NCBI RefSeq assembly: GCF_037325665.1
Contig: NC_090249.1
Coordinates: 61,573,602 to 61,637,601, forward strand
Source: Littorina saxatilis
Lineage: Eukaryota; Mollusca; Gastropoda; Littorinimorpha; Littorinidae
Length of the DNA: 64,000 nucleotides
Direction of reading: 5' to 3'
In this document: in pieces, positions 1-9,635 of the stretch
Layout of the letters: the number at the start of each line of letters is the position of its first letter
How positions within the stretch are numbered: position 1 is the first letter of the stretch
The notes under the pieces: generated by a model
Told to the model about the DNA's origin: nothing
Database searches by the model: none
The model's input: only the letters and a program-made list of their open reading frames with translations
Translations under genes and position numbers: made by a program

Positions 1-656
1 TACCATCACTCGTGATCAGATGAATGTCCACTGAGTAGATGTAGGCATGGATACCATCGCGCATGATCAAGTGAGATTGAAAGGATGATTGCTGACATGG
101 TTGTGACTGTCCGGTGTATTTTATCTCTACCATGCCATGAAGATATTGTGCAGAAGAAAGAGTGGAAAATTTCCTTTTCGCCTTGGAACGTTCAGTTGTA
201 CCTCAGTGGCTGTTTGTTGAATTCTGTTTATTTGTGACTCCTATTTTTGTTTTTTCATAGACTTTATTCTTGCCTTTTTAATGTTAAACTTTAGGTCTGA
301 TGCGTGGAAGAAAGAGTCGTGCACTTTTTCGTTTGCTCTGGGACATAAACCATGACGTTTGGACTGTTGATTATATATTTCTGGCTTCTCGTATTTCCAG
401 GTTTTAGAATATATTCTTGTCTTTTGTTTGTGTGGATATCATTTTCCATCCTTTTGCTTCGATTTTTGCAACCCCCCCCCCCCCTCCAGAGTATTAGATG
501 ACCATAATATAATCTGTACAGTTTGACCTGTATGCTGTCAATTACTAGACCCCACATTTTCTTCTATTTTCCTTTCTTTTGAAAGGTGGGAAGCATTTGA
601 ATCAAAAAAGTACTTATTTCTTTCGTTGTGCTTTAAAGGAGTCTTCAAAGTTGAGT
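1..656. other. Intergenic sequence without a recognisable gene
   Basis: No open frame here resembles a protein and no RNA gene is visible. A short C-run lies at 471-486. The edge at 657 is set by the first base of a terminal inverted repeat. Confidence 0.5.
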
Positions 657-1172
657 TTTAACTCTTACCAGTTCGGGGGTTTTAGGGCATATTTTACAGT
701 GCTGTTGGTGCCTACTTGCCGAGTGGCTATCTGGGGTCATATTCTAAATGAAATATAGAAAGTTATATATCAAATGAAAGGAAAATGAATAAGCTTTTCA
801 TATTTGCAAAGAGAATTGTGCTATCTTTAAAGGTAAAAATTTTATGGGGGTGACAACATGATTTTTGTTGAAATTTGTACGCCCATTTTTTGGAACACGT
901 GACAAACACAAAGAAGAAATTTTTTTTGTGTTCAGTTTATTTTAGATATGCTGCTAACTAGTCTGTTTGGGCATTCATTTTACATAACATAGCAAAGTTT
1001 TATAGAGTTTTGCTGATAAACAAAAAAGTTATTGTCACCTGAATACCCCCACCCAAATTTCAAAGTTGGACGTTTCATGCCTAAGGCCCCCCCCAAAAAA
1101 ATATTCTGTTTACGGTATCCTGACTGACCCTATTTTTTCGCGCGACCCTAGACTTTTGTTTGGCATTTGGTG

Positions 1173-1206
<34 letters not shown>

Positions 1207-1624
1207 ATTAAAAAAAAAAAATTTTTAAAAAAAAAATTGAAAAAAAAAAATTTAAAAAAAAAAAAAAAAAAGGGGCTTTGTTTTTTGGCAAAATAACTTA
1301 AAAATATGTTTTGGGGAAATAAAAAAAAAATTAAAAAAAAGTCCCGACCTACCGACCCTATTTTTTGGGCCTATGTTACCGTTAACAGACTTTTTTTGTT
1401 TGTTGCCTAATAATGCATTTCTATAACTAACTTATAACAAAAACCCAGCTTGTTTCAGTCATAAAGTGTGTCTTAAATATGAGTTTATCCACTGTCCGAC
1501 CCATCCAATGTAAAAAAAAAAAAAAAAAAAAATTATAATTAGATAATTGGTCAGTGGAAAACTACAGGGGGGGCATCGTAAGCTTGCTTACGATGGGCAA
1601 GGGAGCGAACTGGTAAGAGTTAAA
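657..1624. mobile_element. Non-autonomous DNA element with perfect 19-bp terminal inverted repeats
   Basis: The left end (657-675) reads TTTAACTCTTACCAGTTCG and the right end (1606-1624) is its exact reverse complement. The interior has no coding capacity. It holds a long A-rich tract (1171-1330) between two copies of a GACC-CTATTTTTT motif (about 1125 and 1360), and a small palindrome next to the right end (about 1569-1593). Length (about 970 bp), terminal inversion and lack of a gene fit a MITE-like element of unassigned superfamily. Confidence 0.65.
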
Positions 1625-1756
1625 TCTTGGTATGTGAACGAGCTTTATCTGTCTTTTCGTACCGCTTTGTTTTCTTTCACATTTCTTGTGATTCACTGTC
1701 AGGAGCCTTTGTGATTCACTGTCAGGAGCCTTTGCTCTATCTTATTTTCTTGTGAT

Positions 1757-2034
1757 TTAAGTGCCGTAATCTTTTGTTGTATCTTATTCTTTGTTACTTT
1801 AAGTGCCGTAATCTTTTGTTGTATCTTATTCTTTGTTACTTTAAGTGCCGTAATCTTTTGTTGTATCTTATTCTTTGTTACTTTAAGTGCCGTAATCTTT
1901 TGTTGTATCTTATTCTTTGTTACTTTAAGTGCCGTAATCTTTTGTTGTATCTTATTCTTTGTTACTTTAAGTGCCGTAATCTTTTGTTGTATCTTATTCT
2001 TTGTTACTTTAAGTGCCGTAATCTTTTGTTGTTC
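1757..2034. repeat. 42-bp minisatellite, about 6.5 units
   Basis: The unit begins TTTAAGTGCCGTAATC and repeats almost perfectly every 42 bp. Because 42 is a multiple of three, it yields a spurious repetitive open frame. A detached partial copy of the unit lies at about 2509-2535, beyond an inserted dispersed repeat, so the array was probably longer before that insertion. Confidence 0.9.
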
Positions 2035-2271
2035 CCGCAGTGGGGCACTGCGGTTATGAAATTAAAGGCCCCTCCTGTTTTTGGAACCGCAGGAGCTTTC
2101 TAGTTTGCTGTTAGGTAGATTTTTGGTTCCTCTTTCCTGTCATGCTCTCTTTTTCTTCATGAATTCTTTTCTTTTTTCTGCCTTCTTGCTCATTCACCTG
2201 TATTTTTTCCAAAAATCTCTTCTCTTGCCGCTTGTCTCGCGATTCATGTATAGTTTAATCTGTTAGTGTTC

Positions 2272-2508
2272 TGATGTAAGTCCAGCAGTAGATAGGTTAA
2301 GCCTATTTTAACATACTGGAAACTGGTAATCTTCCAGTAGGTATTAATTTAGTTTTACTAAAGCCTGCTGGGACACAAGTAATGGGTTAGTGCATTTGTA
2401 AACAGGAATCGCTTGACAAGTGGCCCCCTTCATCCCCCCCTTCCTCGTCCTGATATGGCTCTGCGTAGTCGGCTGGACGTTAAGCAACAAATAAACAAAC
2501 AAACAAAT
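2272..2508 (+). mobile_element. SINE-like dispersed repeat, diverged copy
   Basis: This stretch ends in GACGTTAAGCAACAAATAAA followed by an (AAAC)n tail. It is alignable by eye to the element at 2671-3029: both share a TTGACAAGTGGC block, then a gene-free linker, then a GACGTTAA block and a simple A-rich tail. It interrupts the 42-bp array, whose unit reappears at 2509. No polymerase III box was clear, so the class is uncertain. Confidence 0.55.
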
Positions 2509-2611
2509 CTTTTGTTGTATCTTATTCTTTGTTATACCTGTTTATGTGATACTTGATCTCTTTTGTTAGGTACCATTTACTTCCCATTTTCATGGTTTTC
2601 TTGTGTTTACG

Positions 2612-3184
2612 TTCTTGTTGTTTTATCTTTACAGATCACACGAGTACAGAATCACAATAATAGCAGGAACCCCCCGCGGGTTAGGGGGAAGAATTTACCC
2701 GATGCTCCCCAGCATGTCGTAAGAGGCGACTAACGGATTCTGTTTCTCCTTTTACCCTTGTTAAGTGTTTCTTGTATAGAATATAGTCAATGTTTGTACA
2801 GATTTTAGTCAAGCAGTATGTAAGAAATGTTAAGTCCTTTGTACTGGAAACTTGCATTCTCCCAGTAAGGTCATATATTGTACTACGTTGCAAGCCCCTG
2901 GAGCAAATTTTTGATTAGTGCTTTTGTGAACAAGAAACAATTGACAAGTGGCTCTATCCCATCTTTCCCCGTTGCGATATAACCTTCGTGGTTGAAAACG
3001 ACGTTAAACACCAACTAAAGAAAGAAAGTTCTTGTTGTTTTATCTTTACAGATCACACGAAGTACAGAATCACAATAATAGCAGGAAAAGATGGGATTGG
3101 TCTTGGGTTTACATTCTTGTTGTTTTATCTGTACATAGCTTTACAGATCACACGAGTACAGAATCACAATAATAGCAGGAACAG
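2612..3184. repeat. Three-copy direct repeat split by a dispersed element
   Basis: A block containing TTTACAGATCACACGAGTAC and AATCACAATAATAGCAGGAA occurs at about 2615-2671, 3033-3088 and 3118-3182. The first and second copies are separated by the element at 2671-3029. Confidence 0.7.
2671..3029 (+). mobile_element. SINE-like dispersed repeat with (AAAG)n tail
   Basis: It starts at CCCCGCGGGTTAGGGGGAAG and ends with GAAAACGACGTTAAACACC plus AAAGAAAG. It sits between copies of a local tandem unit (2612-2670 and 3030-3090), as if it had inserted into one unit. It is non-coding. The 3' block recurs at about 2490 in a diverged relative. Confidence 0.6.
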
Positions 3185-4010
3185 ATGGGATGAAGAGAGG
3201 GAAATGGAAAGGTGCACTGGGCGATAGCTACCCAAAGTCACAAAGGGAGTGAAACAATACAGGGATAACGTAACAACCAATAGATAGTCAGATAGTAAAC
3301 AATAGCCGGGGGTTTAAGATCCCAGACTCCAAAACAGAACAGTTCAGAAACTCCAACTTTGTCAAAACAGAGAGAGTGGAACAGTCGCGATGACACCACA
3401 ACACACCTGAGAACTTACTTACTTAGTTACTGCCTTTCACGCCTGGTGGCGTGTAGGGCAGCGAACACCTGAGAACAGCCACGGCTATTGGCGAATCAGG
3501 GGGTTGGTGTTCTGAACTTCTCCCCTAGGATCCGTTTTTAACCCTGTTTTAAAGTAGGTAGTTAAATTTTTATTGATAGGGAGCGCTGCGCACTCCTACA
3601 AATTGGCCCCTGCAACTTATCAGATCCAGATCCTTTGTCCTCTCTGTGTTATGGGAACATTCCACTTCACAAGCTCTCAGTTTTAGGATGAGGATTTATA
3701 TTATTTAGCTGAAAATATTTCTTTTTTTTTTCATGGTTCCTTGCTTGAAATGAATGGACATTTGAATCTGTTAGCTTTATATGCGTAATAATGAACTGTT
3801 AGTGATGTGGATACAATTACAGGCAATGATCAGTTTATTTATTGCTTTACTCTGTAGTGTAAACACCGTTTTGCCAAATGAGCGAATAGTTTTGTGTCAT
3901 TAATGAAAATTACCTTTGTGAGTTATAAGTGTACATGTATGTTATTAGTTTAGTGCCAAACAAAATCATGGTCAACATCATTTTCACACATATACACTCG
4001 TGACATTGTC
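3185..4010. other. Gene-free stretch
   Basis: No gene or strong repeat was recognised. A CTTACTTACTTAG block with GGTGGCGTGTAGGGCAG (3416-3465) looks like a fragment of a dispersed repeat; a related GGCATGTAGGGCAGC string occurs at about 48737. Confidence 0.4.
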
Positions 4011-4021
4011 ACACTCACAGT

Positions 4022-4240
4022 TCAGACTGAATGTGTCGGATGTTGAATGAGCAGTGTCCGAAACAGTGTAGTCTTACTCTGACACACTGCTGTGTCGTGT
4101 CGGATGTTAAATGAGCAGTGTCTGAAACAGTGTAGTCTACTGTCTTACTCTTACACACTGCTGTGTCGGATGTTAAATGAGCAGTGTCTGAAACAGTGTA
4201 GTCTACTGTCTTACTCTGACACACTGCTGTGTGTGATGTT
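4022..4240. repeat. 64-70 bp tandem repeat, about 3 units
   Basis: The unit contains GTCGGATGTTRAATGAGCAG and ends in CTCTKACACACTGCTGTG. The three units differ by small indels. It lies downstream of NDUFB7 and encodes nothing recognisable. Confidence 0.8.
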
Positions 4241-4993
4241 GAGATATGTGTTGTTACTGTTGATCTTGCATTCAGCCCATACAGTCATGAGTGCCAAGGA
4301 GCACGACTAACACTGTTGTTTTTGTAAGTGCATCACTGAAAGTCACCAGATGTAGACTCCAGTGTTTAGCAGTAGCAGTAGAAAAGAAGGAAGACAATGA
4401 TAGCATAATAATCACTACTGCTGTTTCCCAATGTAATGTCTTCAGCTCATGTGTTGATTACTTGGAATAAGACTAAACAATAAAATACAATGATGCCTGG
4501 TCTATGTGTGTGTGTGTTTGCACGCTGTGTGTAATTAACCCAACACATACATCCCGCACACATACAAATGAGCAAAATGGCATGTTTTCACTATTTCCCA
4601 ACAAATCTATTTAATAAATCTAACAGAACCCATTTCGGTCAAAAAACAAGTGTTTTGTCCAGGACATGGAACTACCTTTACTGTACATATGAAGTTGCAT
4701 TTACGCCATGGGAAAAAAATTGAGACTTTCCAATTTCCGGCATGCGTTTGACTTGTTCGACTTCTTTTCCCAGGATGGCCTTTATATTGGAAATAAACAC
4801 CCACGACTATCCTGAGGAGAATCTGCTGTTTTGAAGGCAGGCTGATAACTGTTGGTAACAAACACACTGAAAGACAGAACGCCTTCACACTTACAGCAAG
4901 CGAAACATGTCCCAGACTATAAGATTTTCATCACATTCACTCATACTTGTGTTCAAAGTTCAGCTCTTCAACTAAACACAGATATGAGAGCAA
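4241..4993. other. Probable NDUFB7 3' untranslated and flanking region
   Basis: No independent gene is visible. An ATTAAA on the minus strand (4615-4610) is one possible poly(A) signal for NDUFB7, about 380 nt past its stop codon, but it is a weak candidate. A short GT run lies at about 4507-4519. Confidence 0.35.
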
Positions 4994-7900
4994 TCAATCG
5001 CCGAGTTCCTCTGTTGCATTCTTTGCTGCTATTCTCTTCGCTCTCTCCATCAGGCGTTTTTCTCTCTCGTACTCCTTCATGCGAAGAACGAAACTGAAAA
5101 AAAAAAATTGTGTAAACAAACATCTTTCATAAGTCAAACGCAAGGTAAAACATTTTCTTCATGACCAATTTAACTTGCCACTTACGCGAAGGTGAAGCAC
5201 ACACAAAAAGCGCCTGCTGCAAGCCGACTTCTAGACATTCGGTTGAAGAAATAAACATGAAAACTTAAATGTACAGATTTGTGGTGTCATGGTGACCAAA
5301 TTCCTGATTTTTCTAAAAGAGTGCCGATAAAGTGGAACCCCCATTGAAAGACCTTCCAATAATAGAAATCAGGTCTGAAAAATTAATAAATGCCTCATGA
5401 AAGAAAAAGTTCTCCGGTGTTCTCTTTGGTTGACATTTTTACTTTTATAGTAGTATAGTGCCATTAGTGGAACCCCCCTTTTAAGGGGGCTGGGCCGCTA
5501 TTGCGCGGGTCCGCTATTGCGCGGGGCCGCTATTGCGCGAATCTAACCCTAACCCTAAAGATTTGCGCAATAGCGGCCCGCGCAATAGCGGGCCGACCCC
5601 CTTTTAAGACCTTGCAAAATATGAGAAAATCAGGTCTTAAAAAGATGGGAGCTGTTAAATGAAGGTAAATGAACTGAACAGCAAATCTGAAAAAGCAAAG
5701 GCTTAAAAAAGGTTAAATCCTAAATCGTATCGAAGTTCTGATTGCTTTCAGTTTCATGTTGATCCAATAAAGGTAAAAAAAGAGCTGTGTAGAATCACTA
5801 AATATTGTACTCCTGCTTGACTCCTGCTTGGTGACTCCTGCTTGGTGATGCAAATTAACTTCACACAGGTGCATGGACGTGGACAAAAGTGTGAACTCAC
5901 TCTTCATATCCACACTGGTCGTAGTCGTGTTTTTCATGGTGGCAGCCCGAGACCACCCGAGGGAAGTTCTGCTGGCGACAGCGCAAGAACTTGAGGTAGA
6001 AATCCACACAGTAGTCTCGCCTGTCCAGAGGAATGTTGGCCTTGTCTAGTTCCTCACGGCTCGCCTGGATAGCTGCAATCAAATGAAATAACTTCCATGA
6101 ATCACCAAACATTAAAAGCATAAGCAGGATTGCTGCAACAAAATAAAATAACTTCCATGCATCGTCAAAAATGATAAGAATAGGCGAACAGTGCTTTGTT
6201 CAACTTTTCTATAGGATTCTGTTTTTTTGAATAATCCTCAACTTCCCTTGCCCTGAACACTTCCACTAAGACTATTTCACTTTAGTTTGAGCTGACTCAA
6301 GAATGGTGTTTGCGCGTGAGAAACATGACAGCTACATATATATATATCTAAACAACGAAGATGTTCTCTTGCACCAGCCGCAATCTCATCTATGCCATAT
6401 CCTGTCTCAAATGCCCCAAAGTACTCTACATTGGTGAGACCGAAAGAACCCTCTCTACCCGCTTCACCGAACATCTGGCAGATATTCGGCATCGCCGCTG
6501 TAGGTCTGTTGCCCAACATTTCAACAGCAGCAACCACACCTCCCTGGATGCACGTGTGAAAGGTGTCTGGCAAATGTACAGCACCTCCACAGACAGAAAA
6601 CAAGTAGAGTCCGATTTCATATTATCCCTGGGCACATCCACACCTGACGGTTTAAATGCGAAAATGTGATGTACTTGTATTCCCCAAACATACTGTGGAT
6701 TTACGGTACGTGTGTGTGTGTATTTGTGTGTGAATGTGTGTGTGTGTTTATGTGTTTGGTTGTGTGTGTGCATGCGTGTGTGTGTTTCCCCCCCCCCCTT
6801 TTTCCCCCTTCTTCCCCCCCCCCCCCCCCTTTTTATGAATGTGTATCACTTTTAGTCTAGTATGCCTGTGCCCATGACATCATCCAACCACTTCTCTCCC
6901 CTTTCATTTTTTTCCGTTCCTAGAGTTCCTTCCCTTTTTTGCGTGTTTCCCCTCCATTTTCTTTCAAACCTTGTTCGTTCCGTGTTGCGTCTGCTTTTTG
7001 TTGTCTTTTGAGTTTTGTGTTTTTGTTTTTCCTGATGAAGCTTCCATAAGCGAAAATTCGTACCGTCTTGTCTCGTTCTTGTATCGGTGAGTACAGTAAT
7101 CCTTTGTTTTTTAGCTATATATAATATGGTTTGGATTCCCCGTAAAAGGATACTATTGATCTGAGTTCTCACTGTTTAGATTGAGTTTCTGGCAAATTTG
7201 ACCGGCCTGAAGAACCTGCACAATCCAGTGTATCTTAAAGGCATAGAAAGCTGATGAATATACACGCTAATTGCTTTACCCAGAGCTGGAGACAGACTAA
7301 ATTAAGTTCCCTGCAAAATATTGTGGTCTAGGAGCCCTTAAATGTTGAGATATTTGAATTTTTATTTTGATCTAGATGGTCCTATTTATAGATTTGGCAA
7401 CACATGTAACGTTGATCCAAGGGAGCTAACACCGCGGCTTTGTTGACATCCTCACGTTTTCAGAGGCTAGAACAAGCTGTAATGCATTTATTATGGTCCG
7501 CGCATGGTGACATATCGTCATTATATGGTCTTATGGTGCGTTTGACATCGATTGTGGGCAAACTACACTTTGTAAACACGGGAGTGCGTTAGTATGCCTT
7601 TAATGTAGACACATGCGGTACACTTTGCCTTAAAAACGCACCACAAGTGTGGTAATTAATTAAATCAAAGTGAGCTAATCAATGAGGGTGCTGCCCTCTC
7701 TTAGGTGTTGGGGAAAAAAAGAAGTCATAAAGGAGGGCTTTCTGAATCAGAAGTTCAACAGAAATTGCTTAAATTATCTTTTCATTCATAATAAATTATA
7801 ATGAATTCTTCTTCGTTCATGGGCTTAGACTCCCACGTTCACTCATGTTTTTAGCACGAGTGGATTTTTACGTGTATGACCGTTTTTACCCCGCCATTCA

Positions 7901-9005
7901 TGCAGCATACGCCGATTTCGGGGATAATAACTGAATTGAAATGCATTCCAGTTCACATACATGCACTTATATTATTTGCCGGCCAGTGCAACTTTCATGG
8001 CTCACGTTCAAAATCACATTAGATTCAGAATGTCTACAGTTATTTTTGACAATTAATCTCATTCTCACTTTCTCTGTACAACTTATAATTGATATTTGAT
8101 AAGAAGTCTCATCTCGCTGAATGGCAGCTATAATGAAATAATTAGCCCCACCTTGTATGCCTGTGTCAAAGACAAAAACGTCTCTTTTGCCTTTACGAAT
8201 GCACTTCCAGAGGGAATATTTATAGCGTCTGCAGAATGGGGTAAAACAACAACACAATAATAAGTCGCCAAAAGCGAACACATTCCCTGTAGGTGCATTT
8301 CCTGTAGGCACCCGTAGGAGGTTGGAGGTCTTGTGACGCTTTGCTACAAGTACAACCTCAAAAATATCGTTTGTTTCCAAAGTTTGTGGATCTACCAACG
8401 TTCCGTCACAAACATTGACCCCAAAGTGCAAAAAAGATAGCATGTTCACTCTCTTCACAACCAATGAACCCTAGTAATAACGACACTGACGAAAGGCAGT
8501 TTTGCTGTCAACGTAGCGCAATGTGTTACGCCACGATGATGTGACCACGCGACCAGCACACTGCAGCATCGTTTGTGCTCTCAGCTGTTTATCCATGTTA
8601 TATTCTAACTCTTGCAGAGTAGTCAAGTAAAGCGTGCCTTTACTCAGATCGGCGCAGCAGTATTTCAGTCCTGCTCTTAGTCTTAATATGAAAGTGAAAC
8701 TGAACTCGGCAGTTAACGGCAGTACACGAGACTTGAGTTTTCCTACAAGAATTGCACACACCCGTTTGCATTCCATATACCGAAAAACGCACCTGCAGGG
8801 AATGCACCCGCATTTGGTAGACTTAGACACCTGCTGCACTACAAATACTACTATTACTACGTATAATATTATACCAACTGCACTCAGACTTACTTCGTTC
8901 TTTCCTTCCATTGGCAAAGCCCACAAGAGGATCAAATGTGGGTGGCTCCCTAAACTCAGGGGCAGTGTCTGGGTGGGTGATGTATGCATACATTACATTT
9001 CCCAT
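4994..9005 (-). CDS. NDUFB7: NADH dehydrogenase [ubiquinone] 1 beta subcomplex subunit 7, three exons
   Basis: This accessory subunit of mitochondrial complex I works on the intermembrane-space side. Coding exons are 9005-8894, 6072-5901 and 5093-4994, joined at GTAAGT/GCAG and GTGAGT/TCAG sites in consistent phase, giving 127 residues. The N-terminus is MGNVMY; Gly2 could be N-myristoylated, as known for the mammalian protein. Exon 2 carries both Cx9C motifs of the twin-CX9C fold (CVDFYLKFLRC and CHHEKHDYDQC), the signature for import and disulfide formation by the Mia40 relay. Exon 3 encodes the basic helical tail (RMKEYEREKRLMERAKR), ending ELGD. Intron 1 (2.8 kb) holds a Penelope-like fragment and a SINE-like fragment. 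The gene is head-to-head with EBNA1BP2. I see no disabling change. Confidence 0.96.
5328..5660. mobile_element. Remnants of a TGGAACCCCC-type TIR element split by a palindromic insertion
   Basis: Two AGTGGAACCCCC ends (5331 and 5466) and two GACCTT/CAGGTCT-type interior blocks (5348-5375, 5608-5640) match the better-preserved element at 53580-53669. The second copy is interrupted by a hairpin-forming segment at 5486-5596, flanked by a 12-bp direct repeat. Confidence 0.55.
5486..5596. repeat. GC-rich palindrome with a telomere-like (TAACCC)2 loop, flanked by a 12-bp duplication
   Basis: Three copies of CCGCTATTGCGCG lie on the left and two inverted copies (GCGCAATAGCGG) on the right. The loop contains TAACCCTAACCCTAAA (5544-5558). 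The direct repeat CCCCCTTTTAAG flanks it at 5474-5485 and 5597-5608, which looks like a target-site duplication. It lies in NDUFB7 intron 2. Confidence 0.75.
6361..7090 (+). pseudogene. Penelope-like retroelement 3' fragment with GIY-YIG endonuclease domain
   Basis: An open stretch at 6361-6669 encodes a GIY-YIG-type module: NLIYAISCLKC, then VLYIGETERTL and RFTEHLADIRH, then a VAQHFNSSNH block and FILSLGTSTP. This arrangement (cysteine pair, YIGET, a conserved Arg, H-x3-I, HFN) is characteristic of the C-terminal endonuclease of Penelope-like elements. No reverse transcriptase precedes it, so it is 5'-truncated. A GATGAAGCTTCCATAAGCG tail at 7033-7051 probably belongs to its 3' region. It lies inside NDUFB7 intron 1, in antisense orientation to that gene. 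Confidence 0.75.
7800..7925 (-). mobile_element. SINE-like fragment ending in (TTC)n / (GAA)n
   Basis: On the minus strand this stretch reads CCCCGAAATCGGCGTATGCTGC, then a GGCGGGGTAAAAACGGTCAT block and CACGTAAAAATCCACTCG, ending in ATGAACGAAGAAG. The same sequence in plus orientation occurs at 56118-56247, so this is one family. Only the 3' part is present and no tRNA-like head was found. Confidence 0.65.
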
Positions 9006-9635
9006 TGTGTCGTTTTGGAGCACAACAGTCTCTTCTCCGAGCGAATGTTTCTGTTGACCCCTAGAAAGTCACCATTCTCCAGACCCTGCTGTTCGGGTAA
9101 ATTGAACACTGGAAAATGAACGCACCTGGGATGTTTTCAACATGTTAAAATAAAAACAGCAAAACGAGAATTGATCGGTAATTTAAGACAAGCAGTCTAT
9201 TTTTTTAAAAGTATTTTTCACAATAATTATGACCTTAAACTGTTTATGACCCGAGCCAATTGTTATTTGTATTAATTATGTTCCGGTTCATTAATTGTAA
9301 AAACTGCATCTAGATACAACAACATACCAAATAAACTAAAACCTCTCAAAACCACATTTCTGAGTCGATACAGCAAACAGCTCCACAGCTTACAAATGAA
9401 ATATAGCTGGTGTGACATTATGTGTCGGCGGTTCTCTACTAGATCCAGTGAGTCATCACTAAAGTCTGACCTTTAATTAAAGCAGCGACGATGGGAGTGG
9501 TCATTTTCTCGTCACACGCACAGCCGGTCAGCATTCCGTGTAGTTCGGGTATCCAGATACTTCCGTTTCTGACCACACGTGTGTTCGGAGTAGTAAACAC
9601 AGCACAAGAAATCGTATAGAACAGAACTTCAAAGC
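9006..9635. promoter_or_regulatory. Shared NDUFB7 / EBNA1BP2 head-to-head promoter interval
   Basis: The two divergent start codons are 630 bp apart and no other gene lies between them. Near the EBNA1BP2 side the sequence holds an ETS-like ACTTCCG (9560-9566) and a palindromic E-box ACACGTGT (around 9577). Promoter activity is inferred from geometry only; transcription starts cannot be placed. Confidence 0.5.

Noticed and set aside
7967-8464. Minus-strand frame of 165 codons
   Set aside because: It lies in NDUFB7 intron 1, with no recognisable domain and no splice support.
8471-8989. Minus-strand frame of 172 codons overlapping NDUFB7 exon 1
   Set aside because: It is in a different frame from the confirmed exon, reads into intron 1 and has no family resemblance.
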